Counted from the first letter of the stretch, positions 29,842 through 40,218 are shown. The stretch is 64,000 bases of DNA from CAWINX01 sp963837585 (GCA_963837585.1 CAWINX010000001.1:1-64000); one strand, 5' to 3'. The notes: generated from the sequence alone by a model not told the origin. Made by a program: numbers and translations.

Positions 29842-30875
29842 GCCGCCGGCCTCTCCAGCCCGATCCGGCCGTCGACCTCGCGCAGCTCCGCCCTGCCCGC
29901 CGGCTCCAGCCAGCAGCGGTCGCGGTGCTCGGGCGCATCGGCGACATGGGCCTCCAGCGCCGGCACCTCGGTGCAGCGGCCGAAGGCGTGCGGGCAGCGC
30001 GGCCGGAAGGCGCAGCCCTGTGGCGGGGAGAGCAGTGACGGCGGCGCGCCGCTGATCTGCGGCAGCCGTCGCGGCCGCGGCCGGTCGAGCCGGGTCAGCG
30101 AGCCGAGCAGGCCCCAGGTGTAGGGGTGCTGGGGGTCGTAGAAGATCTGGTCGAGCGTCCCCTCCTCGACGACCCGACCCGCGTACATGACCAGCACCCG
30201 GTCGGCGAACTCGGCGACGACGCCGAGGTCGTGGGTGATCAGGATCGTCGCCAGGTTGCGCTCGCGGTTGAGATCCTCCAGCAGGCGCAGGATCTGCGCC
30301 TGGATCGTCACGTCGAGCGCCGTGGTCGGCTCGTCGGCGATCAGCACGCTCGGCTCCAGCGCCAGCGCCATCGCGATCATCGCCCGCTGCCGCATCCCGC
30401 CGGAGAACTCGTGCGGGTAGTCGTCGACCCGCCGCTCGGCGTCGGGGATGCCGACCGAGTCGAGCAGCTCGATCGTCCGCCGCTTCGCCTCGCCCTCGCT
30501 GACCTGTCGCGTGGGCGCGGATCGCCTCGACGATCTGGTCGCCCACCCGGTAGACGGGGTTGAGCGAGGTCATCGGGTCCTGGAAGATCATCGCGATCTC
30601 CTCGCCCCGCACCTTCTGCAGGTCCGCCTCGCTCGCCTCGAGCAGCTCCTCTCCGCGCAGGCTGACCGAGCCCTCGATCCGCGCGTTGGGGGAGCGGGTC
30701 AGGCCGATGATCGTCTGCGCGGTGACGCTCTTGCCCGAGCCCGACTCGCCGACGATCGCCAGCACCTCGCCGGCGCCCAGCTCGAAGGAGACGCCGTCGA
30801 CCGCCTGCAGCCGGCCGTCCTCGGTGGCGAAGCCGACCCGCAGGTCCTCGACCTCGAGCAGCGCTGCTCGCTCAC
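29838..30875 (-). CDS. oppD: Peptide ABC transporter ATPase, OppD/DppD type (frameshifts)
   Basis: About 345 residues. Walker A is IVGESGSGKSVTAQ, followed by EEIAMIFQDPMTSLNPVYRV, then after a shift near 30505 RQRAMIAMALALEPSVLIAD with Walker B, and the C-terminal Opp/Dpp cysteine motif CAFRPRCPHAFGRC near the end. GTG 30875 overlaps the oppB TGA (GTGA), and a one-base shift follows the first four codons. The four overlapping junctions of this operon (TGATG or GTGA) show tight translational coupling. Confidence 0.84.
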
Positions 30876-31898
30876 TGCGGCGCTCTCCCCGAGCCGGATC
30901 CGCGGGTCGAGGTAGGCGTAGGCGATGTCGACCAGCGTGTTGAAGAAGACGATGAAGAAGGCGCCGAAGAGGGTCACCGCCATGATCGGCGGCAGGTCGA
31001 GGTTGGAGATCGCGTCGGCCGCGTACTGGCCGACGCCGCCGAGGCTGAAGATCGACTCGGTGATGATCGCGCCGCCGCCGACGCACGGCGCCGAAGTCGA
31101 GCCCGAACAGGGTGACGATCGGGATCAGCGAGTTGCGCAGCACGTGGCGGATCCTCACCTGGCGCTCGCTCAGCCCCTTGGCCCGCGCGGTGCGCACGTA
31201 GTCCTCGTTCATCAGGGGGCACCTGGCGCTCGTCAAGCCCCTTGGTCGTGCGGTGCGGACGTAGTCCTCGTCATCGCGTCGAGCATGTTGGAGCGCAGCA
31301 CGCGGCTGTAGAAGCCGACGAAGAGGATCGCCAGGGTGATCCAGGGCAGGATCAGGTGGTAGGCCCAGTCGAGCGGGTTCTCGGTCAGCGGCACGTAGCC
31401 GCCGGAGGGGAAGAGCTGCGACCTTGAAGGTCAGGTAGTAGAGGAAGATCGAGGCGAGCCAGAAGACCGGCATCGAGATTCCGACCAGCGCCAGGACGGT
31501 CAGCGCGCGATCGGTGAGCTTGCCGGCCTTCACCGCCGAGAGGTAGCCGAAGAGGATGCCGAAGAACATCCAGATCACGGCGGCGCCGATGCACAGCGAG
31601 AAGGTGGCGGGGATGCCCTTCCAGATCTGCTCGTCGACGTCGAGCTGGCTCGAGTAGGAGATCAGCTGCCCGCTGAAGATCAGCTTCATCGTCGTCAGGT
31701 ACTGGACCGGCAGCGGCTTGTCGAAGCCCCAGTCCTCGGTGATGTTGGCGACCAGCTGCGGAGTCGCGTTCTTGCCCGCCATCCGCTGCGCCGGGTCGGA
31801 GTTGGGGATCACGTTGAAGATCAGGAAGACGATCACCGAGATCGCGAACAGCACCAGCACCATGCCGAGCAGGCGCCTGGACCGATGAAGCGGCCCAT
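30872..31898 (-). CDS. oppB: Peptide ABC transporter permease, OppB/DppB type (frameshifts, internal duplication)
   Basis: First permease, about 340 residues: MGRFIxRRLLGMVLVLFAIS start, hydrophobic segments (TFSLCIGAAVIWMFFGILFG, ALTVLALVGISMPVFWLASI), and the cytoplasmic EAA-like loop EDYVRTARAKGLSERQV with RHVLRNSLIPIVTLFG. That loop is preceded by a second, imperfect copy encoded at 31220-31275 (DYVRTARPRGL). The extra 20 or so residues are not expected in the family. The reading shifts near 31880, 31420 and 31090. The C-terminus ends NTLVDIAYAYLDPRIRLGE. Confidence 0.8.
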
Positions 31899-32991
31899 CA
31901 GATCGGCCGTTCCCTCAGGCTCGAAGCTGCCCGCGTGAGCTTCGAGCCGGACCTTCGATTTGGGGTCGAGCGCGTCGCGCAGGCCGTCGCCGAAGACGTT
32001 CAGCGAGAGCACCGTGAGCAGGATCATCAGCGCCGGGGATGATCGTCAGCAGCGGCGCGCTGTAGATCAACTCGAAGCCGGTGGAGATCATCGTGCCCCA
32101 GGAGGACTCGGGCGGCTGCACGCCGGCGCCGAGGAAGGAGAGCGCCGCCTCGAGCAGCATGTTGTTGGCGATGTTGAGGGTGAAGAAGACGATGATCGTC
32201 GACCAGAGATTGGGCAGCAGCTCGCCGAACATCACCCGCAGCGGGCCGGCTCCCTGGGCGACCGCCGCCTCGACGAACTCCTTCTCGCGCAGCGCCAGCA
32301 CCTCGCCGCGGATCGGCCGCGCCATGTACGGGCGTGTAGACGAAGCCGATGATCAGGATCGGGATCCAGATCGAGCCGCCGGAGATCGAGATCGGGCCGA
32401 GCTGCAGCCCGCCGACCGCCAGCGCGGTGCCCAGTGCGATTCCGAGCAGAGCACCGGGAAGGCCCAGATCACGTCCATCGCCCGCGAGATCACCGAGTCC
32501 GGCCAGCCTCGGTAGTAGCCGGCGATCAAGCCCAGAGCGACGGCAAGCAGGGTGGTGATGATCGCCGCCATCGATGCCGATGAACAGCGAGGTGCGGCCG
32601 CCGTACATCAGGCGCACCATCTCGTCGCGGCCGAGTCGGCCGTCGGCGCCGAGGAAGAAATTGCCGCCGGCCTTGAACCCGATCGGGCCGATCGGCGTGC
32701 CGTCGGGGGTGACCACGTCGCGCGTCTGGCCGTCGACGTCGATCTTCTCCAGAGTGTGGGTTTCATTGGGGCCGGTGTGGGCGACATCGTTCGCCCACAG
32801 CGGTGCAGCGAGCACGAAGACGACGATCGCAGAACAGCCCCAGGGAGGCGAGCGCGACCCGGTTGCGCGCAGCCGCCGGTAGGCGGGGTACCAGGGGCTG
32901 CGCCCTGCACCGACACCCCGCCGGCGCGGGCGGGAATCGTCGTCCGGCGCCGAGCCGGGGAGTCTGGCTCGGCGTAGGGATCGGAAGCCAC
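31898..32991 (-). CDS. oppC: Peptide ABC transporter permease, OppC/DppC type (frameshifts)
   Basis: Second permease, about 360 residues. N-terminal VASDPYAEPDSPA and a basic stretch precede the first membrane helix and a periplasmic segment LWANDVAHTGPNETHTLEKI. The rest shows MYGGRTSLFIGI, the family's DVIWAFPVLL-like block, RGEVLALREKEFVEAAVAQG (EAA loop), FFTLNIANNMLLEAALSFLG and AGVQPPESSWGTMI, all diagnostic. GTG 32991 lies 26 bases after the binding-protein stop. Shifts occur near 32830, 32560, 32445, 32330, 32035 and 31910. Confidence 0.8.
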
Positions 32992-33017
32992 CCGCCTATT
33001 GTGAGGCGGGAGAGGCG

Positions 33018-34640
33018 CTACTTGAACTGGAAGCTCGTCAGGTCGTCGCTTGAACGTCGGGTTCCAGATCACCTTGTCGAGGTCGATGTCGCTCGAGACG
33101 AAGGTCGAGAGGACCCGGACTCCGTAGGGCGCCCAGGGCGCCTGCTCCATGTAGGCCTGGTCGAGCTGCGGCGTATTGTCTATCTGCGAGGGTCCGGCTC
33201 CTGGGTGGCGAGCTCGGCAATCTTCTTGTTCAGCGACGGATCGTCGGTGTAGAGAAGTTGCGCGTTATTGGTCGGGAGGATGCTCGCTCCGGCCAGCAGC
33301 GGCTGGAAGAAGTCGTTCGGATGCGGGTAGTCCTGGTACCAGTCGGTCCAGCCGATATCGAGGTCGGGCGTCGAGGGGTTGCCGATCACCGTGAAGTAGT
33401 TGTCGGCGTTGAGGATTTTCAGCTTCGCGTTGAAGCCGAGCTTTTTCAGCATGTCCTGGTAGTAGGCGCCGGCATCGTCGTTGGGGCTCTAGGTCGTCGG
33501 TCCAGACCGTGATGTCTCGGTCCGACGGGTTGGCTTCGGCTGATCAGCTGCTTCGCCTTGGCCATGTTGTGCGGGTAGAGCTCGAGTTTCTCGTAGCCCG
33601 GCATGCCCGGCGGCAGGACCTGCTGCAACGGCGCCAGCTGGCCGCTGTAGATCCGATCCAGCGCCTCGGGGTCGACCGCGTAGTTGACCGCTTGGCGGAC
33701 CTTGAGGTCGTCAAACGGCGCCTTTTTCGTGTTCATCCAGAAGAAGTAGGTGCTGATCGTGAGCTCGGGGCGGTACTGGGTGCCGGCGTACTTGTTCTCA
33801 ACCTCGGCTAGCGGTCGGTCGGGAGCGGGTCGAACATCCAGTTCGAGCTTGCCCTGCTCGACATCGTTGACCTGGGTCGACTGGTTGCGGACGACGGAGA
33901 TGTCGATCTTGTCGACGTGGCCGCTGGGCAGGTCGGGCATCAGCTTGGCGTTGTTCTTCTCCCATTGCGGGTTGCGCACGTAGGACCAGCCGCGTCCGGG
34001 TTCGGACTTGGTTATCGCGTACGGGCCGGTGGCGGGCGGCGGGCTCGCCGACTGGTCCTTGTCCGGGGTGTCGGCCGGAACCGGCGCGGCGAACAGCAGT
34101 GCCAGCTCGTTGTTGAACGTGCCTCGCGGCTTGGTCAGCTCGATCGTGATCTCGCCGGTGGCGTCGTCGGTCTTGATGCCGGAGATATGGCCGCTCTTGG
34201 TCTCCTGGAACTTGGCGGCGCCGACGATGTCGGTGTAGAAGAACGAGCCGCCCGAGTCGACCTTGAACATCCGCTCGATCGCGTTGGCGAAATCCGAAGC
34301 CTTGACCGGGGTGCCGTCCGAGTACTTGAGGCCCTTGCGGAGGTTCAGCTTGTAGGTCTTGCCGCCGTTGGTGATCTTCGGCATTGCCTTCGCCAGCCCG
34401 GGGATCACCTGGCTGCCGGCGTCCCCGCCGGCGTGCGCATATGTGAGCAGCGGGACGTAGGTGTTGTACATCGCCGTCCAGCCCTCCGCCGTCGTAGGAG
34501 ATCTGGGGGTCCAGGTAATCGGGAAATGACGCATAGCTGCCCTGCAGCGTTCCGCCCTCCTTGCCGGAGCTGCCGCAGGCTGCAGGCCAACCGCCGCCGC
34601 GAGGATCAGGGACCGAGACAACCGCGCCAAGCTTCCTCAA
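33018..34640 (-). CDS. Peptide-binding lipoprotein, SBP family 5 (frameshifts)
   Basis: Extracytoplasmic binding protein of the Opp/Dpp family, about 540 residues. TTG 34640 follows a GGAGG site. The corrected start reads RLSRSLILAAAVGL then ACGSSGKEGGTLQGS, so a lipobox Cys is likely. SBP_bac_5 landmarks follow: YKLNLRKGLKYSDGTPVKAS, FANAIERMFKVDSGGSFFY, PATGPYAITKSEPGRGWSYV, APFDDLKVRQAVNYAVDPEA, GWTDWYQDYPHPNDFFQPLL, ending TSFQFK. Frame changes near 34560, 33820, 33540, 33480, 33190 and 33050. It is the first gene of the five-gene operon and defines the ligand, presumably peptides. Confidence 0.85.
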
Positions 34641-34707
34641 CTCACTACCTCCGAGTCAGACTTGGTCACACGCTGGACCGGGTCGTGGACGACGCGCCGC
34701 TGCGGGA

Positions 34708-36019
34708 TCAACTCCACCATAGTTTCGTCGGCCCCGTCAAGGCCGTCCCGGTCCATTTTCCCTCTCGCTCAGGCCAATTCGATCCAAGTAGAGGGGCTGC
34801 GATGACCACTATCGCCAGCACGCCCACGCCTGCGACCAGGAAAGCCGCGCGCGGGTCCGCTCCGGTGACGACCAAGCCGCCAAGGACGTAGCCGACACCG
34901 GGCATCGCGGCTCCGATTGACTCCAGGACGCTCATTACTCTCGCCTGCATCCCCTGCACGGTCAGCTCCTGTACGGCACTCACCGCGGCCACCCATTGCA
35001 CCCCGTTGCCGGCGCCTCCCACCACCGAGGTTGCGCATGCGGCGGCCAAAGTCGGTGCGGCTGCAAGGCCGAGATAGCCGACGCCGACCACTACCGTGCT
35101 GAAGAACAGCAGGTAGGGGAGGGGCGTTCGCCGCACCACCGCGAAGACGATGCTGCCGAGAACCATTCCGACTCCCCAGCTGGCAAGCAGCAGGCCGTAG
35201 CCGGAGTCGCCGGCGCCGAGCGTCTCCTTGGCGTAGATCACCTCGATCGGGATCACCGCGGCGAAGAAGATGAAGGCGGCGCCCTGGGCGATCAGCAGGC
35301 TGCGCAGATTCGCCTGCTCGCTGATGTAGGCAACCCCCGCGCGGACACGGTCGCGCATCCGGCCGGGTCCGGCTCGGCGCGGGGAATCGGCCCGCGGTGA
35401 GCAGGATCCAGGCGATCAAATAGAAGGAGACGGCGTCGAGCAGCAGCGCGGTCTGGGCGCCGAAGCCGGCGACGACCAGGCCGGCGATCCCCGGGCCGAG
35501 CGCCGCGCCGCCGGTGAAGGCAATGTTGAGGATCGCGTTCCCGGCGCGCAGTTCGCCGGCCGGCTCCAGAAGCGAGGCCACGACCGCGCGGGTGAGGGAG
35601 CGGCCGGTCAGCGCCAGCGCGCCGTCGATTGCGGCCACCGCGATCACCAGGGACAGGGAGAAGTGCGAGACGAGCAGGGCAAGCGCGCCGAAGGCGGCCG
35701 CCTCACGGCAATAGATGGTAGGTAGCGCGAAGCGCGGCGGCGGGCGCTCCACCCGGGCGACGAGGAGCGGCGCGAGCATCGCCGGCAGAAATCCCGTGCC
35801 AAGGAAGAGGGCAGCGGTCGCGAGGGCGCTGTCCGTCTTATCGAAGACCAGCACCGAGAGGGCGACGATTCCCATCCAGTCGCCCAGCTCGTTGACCGCA
35901 TAGGTCGTCGCCAGGCGGCGGAAGAGCGGTCGGCGCAGGGGGTCGGTCAGGCGTGCTTCTACGCATCGATGGCCATGCGTTCTACTGGTATATGCACAAG
36001 ATTTCCTGCAGATGCACAA
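34708..36019 (-). CDS. Major facilitator superfamily permease (one frameshift)
   Basis: About 420 residues of MFS type, related to MFS_3/enterobactin-exporter-like proteins. N-terminal LATTYAVNELGDWMGIVALS, then GAALGPGIAGLVVAGFGAQT and, after a shift near 35385, IFFAAVIPIEVIYAKETLGA, SGYGLLLASWGVGMVLGSIV and ESIGAAMPGVGYVLGGLVVT. The real start is uncertain: the frame opens at ATG 36019, but homology-like sequence begins near RRPLFRRLATT (about 35920). It precedes the peptide operon on the same strand with a 67-base gap. Substrate unknown. Confidence 0.75.
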
Positions 36020-36204
36020 CTTTTCAACAACCTGTGGTACAAAATGACCAGCGATTAGGAAGTTTCAGTTCGCGGGCTAAGCAGATCTGATGCAAAAAAG
36101 GGAATCTATCCAACCGAAAGGGCTGCAAATGGGCTTCCGCGGCAAGTAAGCACCAGTCAAGAGACTTAAGGCACGGACGAGGGTTTGCAACGTTCGTGTC
36201 ATGA
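36020..36204 (+). other. Unassigned intergenic region, possible structured leader RNA
   Basis: No gene is visible. AT content is higher than around it. The plus strand holds short conserved-looking, loop-like blocks (AAAAAAGGGAATC, CCGAAAGGG, CTGCAAATGGGC, CAGTCAAGAGAC) and leads directly into the intrinsic terminator at 36205-36240, about 170 bases before the HD-GYP gene. The arrangement is that of a terminator-controlled leader. I compared it by eye with c-di-GMP-I, cobalamin and glycine riboswitches, and none fits well. The minus-strand promoter of the MFS gene must also lie here. Confidence 0.35.
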
Positions 36205-36240
36205 AGAGGGCGTCCCGCGCGGGGCGCCCTCTTTGCTTTT
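36205..36240 (+). terminator. Strong intrinsic terminator
   Basis: AGAGGGCG, a GC-rich apex TCCCGCGCGGGG, CGCCCTCT, then TTGCTTTT. The 8-bp outer stem extends through the CCC/GGG apex, and the T-run is on the plus strand, so it ends rightward transcription that begins in 36020-36200. No open reading frame precedes it. Confidence 0.75.
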
Positions 36241-36409
36241 CGGGGCCGGGCGGCGATTTCCCGCTTCTGTGGCCAAAAACCCCGCGCACAGCACCCTCAT
36301 CCCGCATTTGAGGCGGTAAGAGGCTCATTTTCTTACGCAGGGAATGCCGATGGATTCAGGAATGCATCCCACGGCTTGGCACGTGAGATCCGCGCTGAGG
36401 CGTATTCCA

Positions 36410-37818
36410 ATGCCTGACAATCGCCCTTCCCGCACGGTTATCCCGGCATGTTCGTCGGTCTCCTGCTTACGGCCGCAATCGCCGTTTGGCGGGCGCCGCT
36501 GGCCGACTGGAATCTGCTTCTCTCGCGGTTCTGCTCGCCTTCTCGGTGTTCAGCGACCTCACCGCGGTCGATGCTCACCCCCACATCGCGGTCTCGGGCA
36601 GCTTCCTCGCGATCGTGGTGGCGATGGTCTTGCTCGGCGGCACGCCCGCCGCGATCATCGGCGTCGCGACGATCCTCGCCGGCTGGCTGCGCTGGCGCGA
36701 GGGCTTCGGCTACCTGCTCAACAACGTCATCACCTTCGCGCTCTTCCCGCTGGTCGGCGGCATGGCCTTCAGGGCGGTGGCCGAGGGAACGGGCATCACG
36801 GCGAACGACGCGAGCTACTACCTGATGATCTTCGCCCTCTTCCAGTTCTCCCTGGCGCTCAACTTCCTGATGGTCGCCGGCTACGGCTGCTACGTCGAGC
36901 GGGCCTCGTTTGCGGAGAAACTGAAGCTGCTGCCACCGGTCCTGCCCTCCGAGTTCGCCAGCGCGATGCTCGCGGTCGGGGTCGCCTTCATCTACCACCA
37001 GGTCGGGCTCACCGCGATCGCCCTCTTCGGCATCGTCCTGGTCACCTTCCAGTACCTGTTCGGCCAGCTGCTGCTCTCCGAGCGAGCGCGCCAAGGAGCT
37101 GGAGCAGCGGACCAAGCAGCTGGCCAGCTTCCAGGTCGGGATGTTGAGCGCGATGCTGCGCACCCTCGACCTGCGCGATCAGATGACCGCCCGCCACAGC
37201 GCCGCGGTCGCCCGCTACTCGCGGGCGATCGCCCAGCGGGCGGGTTACTCGAAACGCGACGAGGAGCTCGTCCATATCGCCGCGCTGCTGCACGACATCG
37301 GCAAGTTCATCCTTCCCGACCGCATCCTCAAGGCCAACGTGCCGCTCACCGACGAGGACTGGATGCTGATCCGCCGCCATCCGCAGCAGGGCGCCCGGGT
37401 CGTCTCCTCGCTGGACGGCTACGGCCCGGTCGCCGAGATCATCCTCGCCCACCACGAGCGCGTCGACGGCGGCGGCTATCCCCGCGGCATCAGCGGGGAC
37501 GAGATCCCGGAGCTGGCGCGGATCATCTCGGTCGCCGACACCTACGACGTGATGACGGCGCGCGACTCATACCGCCAGCCGGTCTCGACCCATGACGCGA
37601 TCCAGGAGCTGCGCCGAGTCTCCGGCAAGCAGCTCGACGCCCGCTTCGTCGAGGTGTTCATCGAGGTCCTCGAGGGCAAGGATGTCTCCTTCCAGCACGG
37701 TGAGGCGGCCGACTTCGAGAAGGAGCTGGCGCTGGAGGCCCGGATCGACGAGACGGCAAGCCCCGAGGACCGCAACGGGCACGGCCGCTTTCAAGTGCCC
37801 GGCGTCACAGTCGGCTGA
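36410..37818 (+). CDS. Membrane HD-GYP phosphodiesterase (frameshifts)
   Basis: About 465 residues: five to seven membrane segments (LAVLLAFSVFSDLTAV, FLAIVVAMVLLGGTPAAIIG, LLNNVITFALFPLVGGMAF, FALFQFSLALNFLMVAGYG), a short helix ELEQRTKQLASFQ, then an HD-GYP domain. The metal motif is HSAAVARYSRAIA with LLHDIGKFILPDRIL, and the signature is HHERVDGGGYPRGISGDEI. HD-GYP enzymes hydrolyse cyclic di-GMP, and the membrane part is probably a sensor. Frame changes near 36535 and 37085. ATG 36448 is an alternative start. A leader with a terminator lies upstream. Confidence 0.8.
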
Positions 37819-37874
37819 GCCCCGCCCGGGCGCACGCGGCCGTCGGGCCGGCCGTCTAATACGGTTCGGCACCG

Positions 37875-38909
37875 ATGCGCGCCGTCACCTTCCAGGCCCC
37901 GGGCGAGGTAAGGATCGAGGAGAAGCCCGATCCGCGGATCGGCGCGCCCGACGAGGCGATCGTCCGGGTCGAGGCGAGTGGGATCTGCGGCTCCGACTTG
38001 CACATCTTCCACGGGCGCGTCCCGGTCGAGCCGGGCTTCACGATCGGCCACGAGTTCGTCGGCACCGTGCTCGCGATTGGCGACGACGTCGAACGGGTCG
38101 CGGTTGGGGATCGGGTGCTGGGCTGCTTCCACACGGCCTGCGCGACCTGCACGGCCTGCCTGCGCGGCGACTACCACCGCTGTGAGGACGGCCGCACCTT
38201 CGGCCACGGCTCCAAGCTCGGCGACCTTCAGGGCGCTCAGGCCGAGCAGCTCCTGGTCCCGCGCGCCAACCTGACCCTGCGGCGGGTGCCCGAGGGGATG
38301 TCCGCCGATGTCGCCCTCTTCGCCGGCGACGTGATGGGGACGGGGTTCCACGCCATCGCCCACGCCGGGATGCGCGCCGGCGACACGGTCGCCGTGCTCG
38401 GTCTCGGCCCGGTCGGCCTCTGCGCGGTGCAGGCGGCGAAAGCCGCGGGGGCATCCCGGGTCTTCGCGATCGACACGGTCGAGGCGAGGCTGGAGATGTC
38501 GCGCGCGTTCGGCGCCACGTCTTTGCACCTCACTGAGGAGGACCCGAAGCGCGCGGTGCGGGCCGCGACGGAGGGCCGCGGCGTCGACGTCGTCGTCGAC
38601 GCGGTCGGCGACCCCGGCCCGCTGGGGATGGCGATCAGCCTGGCCCGCGATGCGGGGACGGTGTCGGGAATCGGCGCCTACGCCGGCCGCGGCGAGGTCC
38701 CGCTCGGCCTCGCCTGGCTGAAGGGGCTGACCCTGCGACTCGGTCTCGCCAACGTGATCGCCCACGTCGACCGGGTGCTGGCGCTGCTCGACGCCGGCAT
38801 TCTCGATCCGGCGCCGCTCGTCACCCACCACATGAAGCTCGACGATGCGGCCGAGGCCTACGAGCTCTACGACAGGCGCGAGGCGCTGAAGATCGTCCTC
38901 ACTCCGTAA
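37875..38909 (+). CDS. Zinc-dependent alcohol dehydrogenase (MDR family)
   Basis: Complete 344-residue medium-chain dehydrogenase. Catalytic zinc ligands are in SGICGSDLHIFHG and FTIGHEFVG. The structural-zinc cysteines are in CFHTACATCTACLRGDYHRC. The NAD-binding Rossmann loop is VAVLGLGPVGLCAVQAAKAA, followed by the acidic FAIDTVEARLEM, which suggests NAD rather than NADP. It resembles the threonine/alcohol dehydrogenase group often annotated for glutathione-independent formaldehyde or secondary alcohols. ATG 37875 starts 56 bases after the HD-GYP gene. Confidence 0.87.
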   Translation: MRAVTFQAPGEVRIEEKPDPRIGAPDEAIVRVEASGICGSDLHIFHGRVPVEPGFTIGHEFVGTVLAIGDDVERVAVGDRVLGCFHTACATCTACLRGDYHRCEDGRTFGHGSKLGDLQGAQAEQLLVPRANLTLRRVPEGMSADVALFAGDVMGTGFHAIAHAGMRAGDTVAVLGLGPVGLCAVQAAKAAGASRVFAIDTVEARLEMSRAFGATSLHLTEEDPKRAVRAATEGRGVDVVVDAVGDPGPLGMAISLARDAGTVSGIGAYAGRGEVPLGLAWLKGLTLRLGLANVIAHVDRVLALLDAGILDPAPLVTHHMKLDDAAEAYELYDRREALKIVLTP

Positions 38910-38918
38910 CACCCGGTT

Positions 38919-38961
38919 CCGCTGTTCCTTTGCCGCATATAGAGAGGCAAAGGAACAGCGG
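38919..38961. terminator. Perfect 16-bp inverted repeat after the alcohol dehydrogenase
   Basis: Arms CCGCTGTTCCTTTGCC and GGCAAAGGAACAGCGG pair without mismatch around an 11-base loop (GCATATAGAGA). It sits 9 bases past the stop at 38909. No T-run follows, so it is either a Rho-independent-like end without U-tract, an RNA stabiliser, or a protein-binding palindrome for the gene that starts at 39048. The rest of the 39-kb gap is featureless. Confidence 0.55.
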
Positions 38962-39047
38962 CGTGGAAAACGCGTGGTTTGCGGGAGTTTCTACGTTCGG
39001 TGAGCAAAGTGTTTGTAAACCGACACGTTCCTGGATAAAGTGAAGAG

Positions 39048-39487
39048 GTGCGAGCAAGGCACCCGGCCATCGCAGGGGTGTGTGTCGCGCTATTGGGCAT
39101 GCTCTTTGCCCCGAGCGCGCAGGCCTGCTCCTGCGCGCGTTCGACCCCGACGGCCTCGATGGCGGAAGCCGACGCGGCGATCGTCGGCCGCCTGATCCGC
39201 GTCGTCCCCGCGGCCGCTCCCTCGCCGTCTATCGCTACCGGGTGAAGCGCGTCTATCGGGGCGGGGGGACGATCAAGCGCGGCAAGGTCGTCTCGGTTCG
39301 CAGCACAAGGAGCGCCGCTGCCTGCGCGCTGCCCAGTCGCACCAAGCAGGTCTACGGTCTCTTCCTGACGCGAGAGAACGGCCACTGGAGCTCCGGCATC
39401 TGCGGCGTCGTTTCCCCGCGTGATCTGTGGGCAGCCTCCAGGCACCGCGTGCGCATATATCGTCGCGGTGTCCAATGGCACTGCTGA
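39048..39487 (+). CDS. Secreted NTR/TIMP-like protein (one frameshift)
   Basis: Exported protein of about 145 residues. The signal peptide GVCVALLGMLFAPSAQA ends directly before Cys-Ser-Cys, the hallmark of netrin/TIMP-like folds where the mature N-terminus is Cys. The core reads MAEADAAIVGRLIRV, then after a shift near 39225 YRYRVKRVYRGGGTIKRGKV, and ends with GICGVVSPRDLW. Start is GTG 39048. Such bacterial proteins are uncharacterised, and a protease-inhibitor role cannot be claimed. Confidence 0.65.
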
Positions 39488-39753
39488 GCGACTCCGAGAT
39501 CGAAACGCGGCTCGCCGGGCTGCCCGGCTGGGGGCGAGAGGGAGAGGCGATCGCCAAGACCTTCGAGCGAGGCGACTTCGTCGGCTCGGTCGGCTTCGTC
39601 GGGGCGCTGGTCGATCCGGCCGAGGCGATGAATCACCATCCCGATGTCGAGATCTCCTGGAGCACCGTCAAGGTGACGATCTCGACCCACTCCGCGGGCG
39701 GCCTCACCGAAGCCGACTTCGAGCTCGCCGCAAAGGTCGACGACCTTGCCTGA
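39475..39753 (+). CDS. Pterin-4a-carbinolamine dehydratase
   Basis: Complete protein of 92 residues from ATG 39475 (MALLSDSEIETRLAGLPGW). The active-site motif is NHHPDVEISWSTVKVTISTH with the paired His and Pro-Asp, then SAGGLTEADFELAAKVD. It dehydrates 4a-hydroxytetrahydrobiopterin or acts in related pterin salvage. The start overlaps the preceding gene by 13 bases. Confidence 0.88.
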   Translation: MALLSDSEIETRLAGLPGWGREGEAIAKTFERGDFVGSVGFVGALVDPAEAMNHHPDVEISWSTVKVTISTHSAGGLTEADFELAAKVDDLA

Positions 39754-39804
39754 CGTTGGCGGCGCCACCGAGGGGTAGCCCGGGCCGTCTGAGAACCTGG
39801 TTCG

Positions 39805-40217
39805 GTGAGCGAGGAGCTGAGGATCGACGCGGGCCTGGCGATCCCGCTGGGCGAGGTCGAGCTGCGCGCCAGTCGCTCGTCGGGCCCGGGCGGACAGCAC
39901 GCCAACGTGACCGCGTCGCGGGTCGAGGCGGTCTTCGACGTCGAAGCGTCTGCGTCGCTCTCGGAGGCCCAGCGGGCGCGGCTGCTGGAGCGACTCGGGC
40001 CGGTCGTGACGGCGGTCGCCCAGGACTCGCGCGGCCAGGCGCGCAACCGCGAGCTCGCCCTCGGTCGCCTCGCCGAGAAGATCGCGCCGGTCTCAAGGTG
40101 CCGCGGCGGCGCCGGCCGACCAAGCCGGGCAGGGCGGCGCGTGAGCGGCGCCTCAAGCAGAAGCGCCAAGCTTCCGCGCGCAAGCGGGACAGGCGCCCGC
40201 CGTCAGCCGAGGACTGA
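39805..40217 (+). CDS. arfB: ArfB/YaeJ-like peptidyl-tRNA hydrolase (RF-1 domain, one frameshift)
   Basis: About 137 residues. The GGQ catalytic motif is in RSSGPGGQHANVTASRVEAV, the C-terminal tail is rich in Lys/Arg (RERRLKQKRQASARKRDRR), which in ArfB enters the empty mRNA channel of stalled ribosomes. One base is shifted near 40090, joining the GGQ domain to the tail. GTG 39805 starts. It rescues non-stop ribosomes by hydrolysing peptidyl-tRNA. Confidence 0.85.
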
Positions 40218-40218
40218 G

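Noticed and set aside
28957..31863. A single 968-residue minus-strand protein fusing permease and ATPases
   Set aside because: It is a chance open frame stitched across oppB, oppD and oppF by indels. Each gene has its own overlapping stop/start pair.
36090..36190. c-di-GMP-I, cobalamin or glycine riboswitch
   Set aside because: Short blocks look similar (CCGAAAGG, GCAAA, AGTCAAGAGAC), but the order, spacing and pairing of none of these classes is satisfied. I kept only an unassigned leader.
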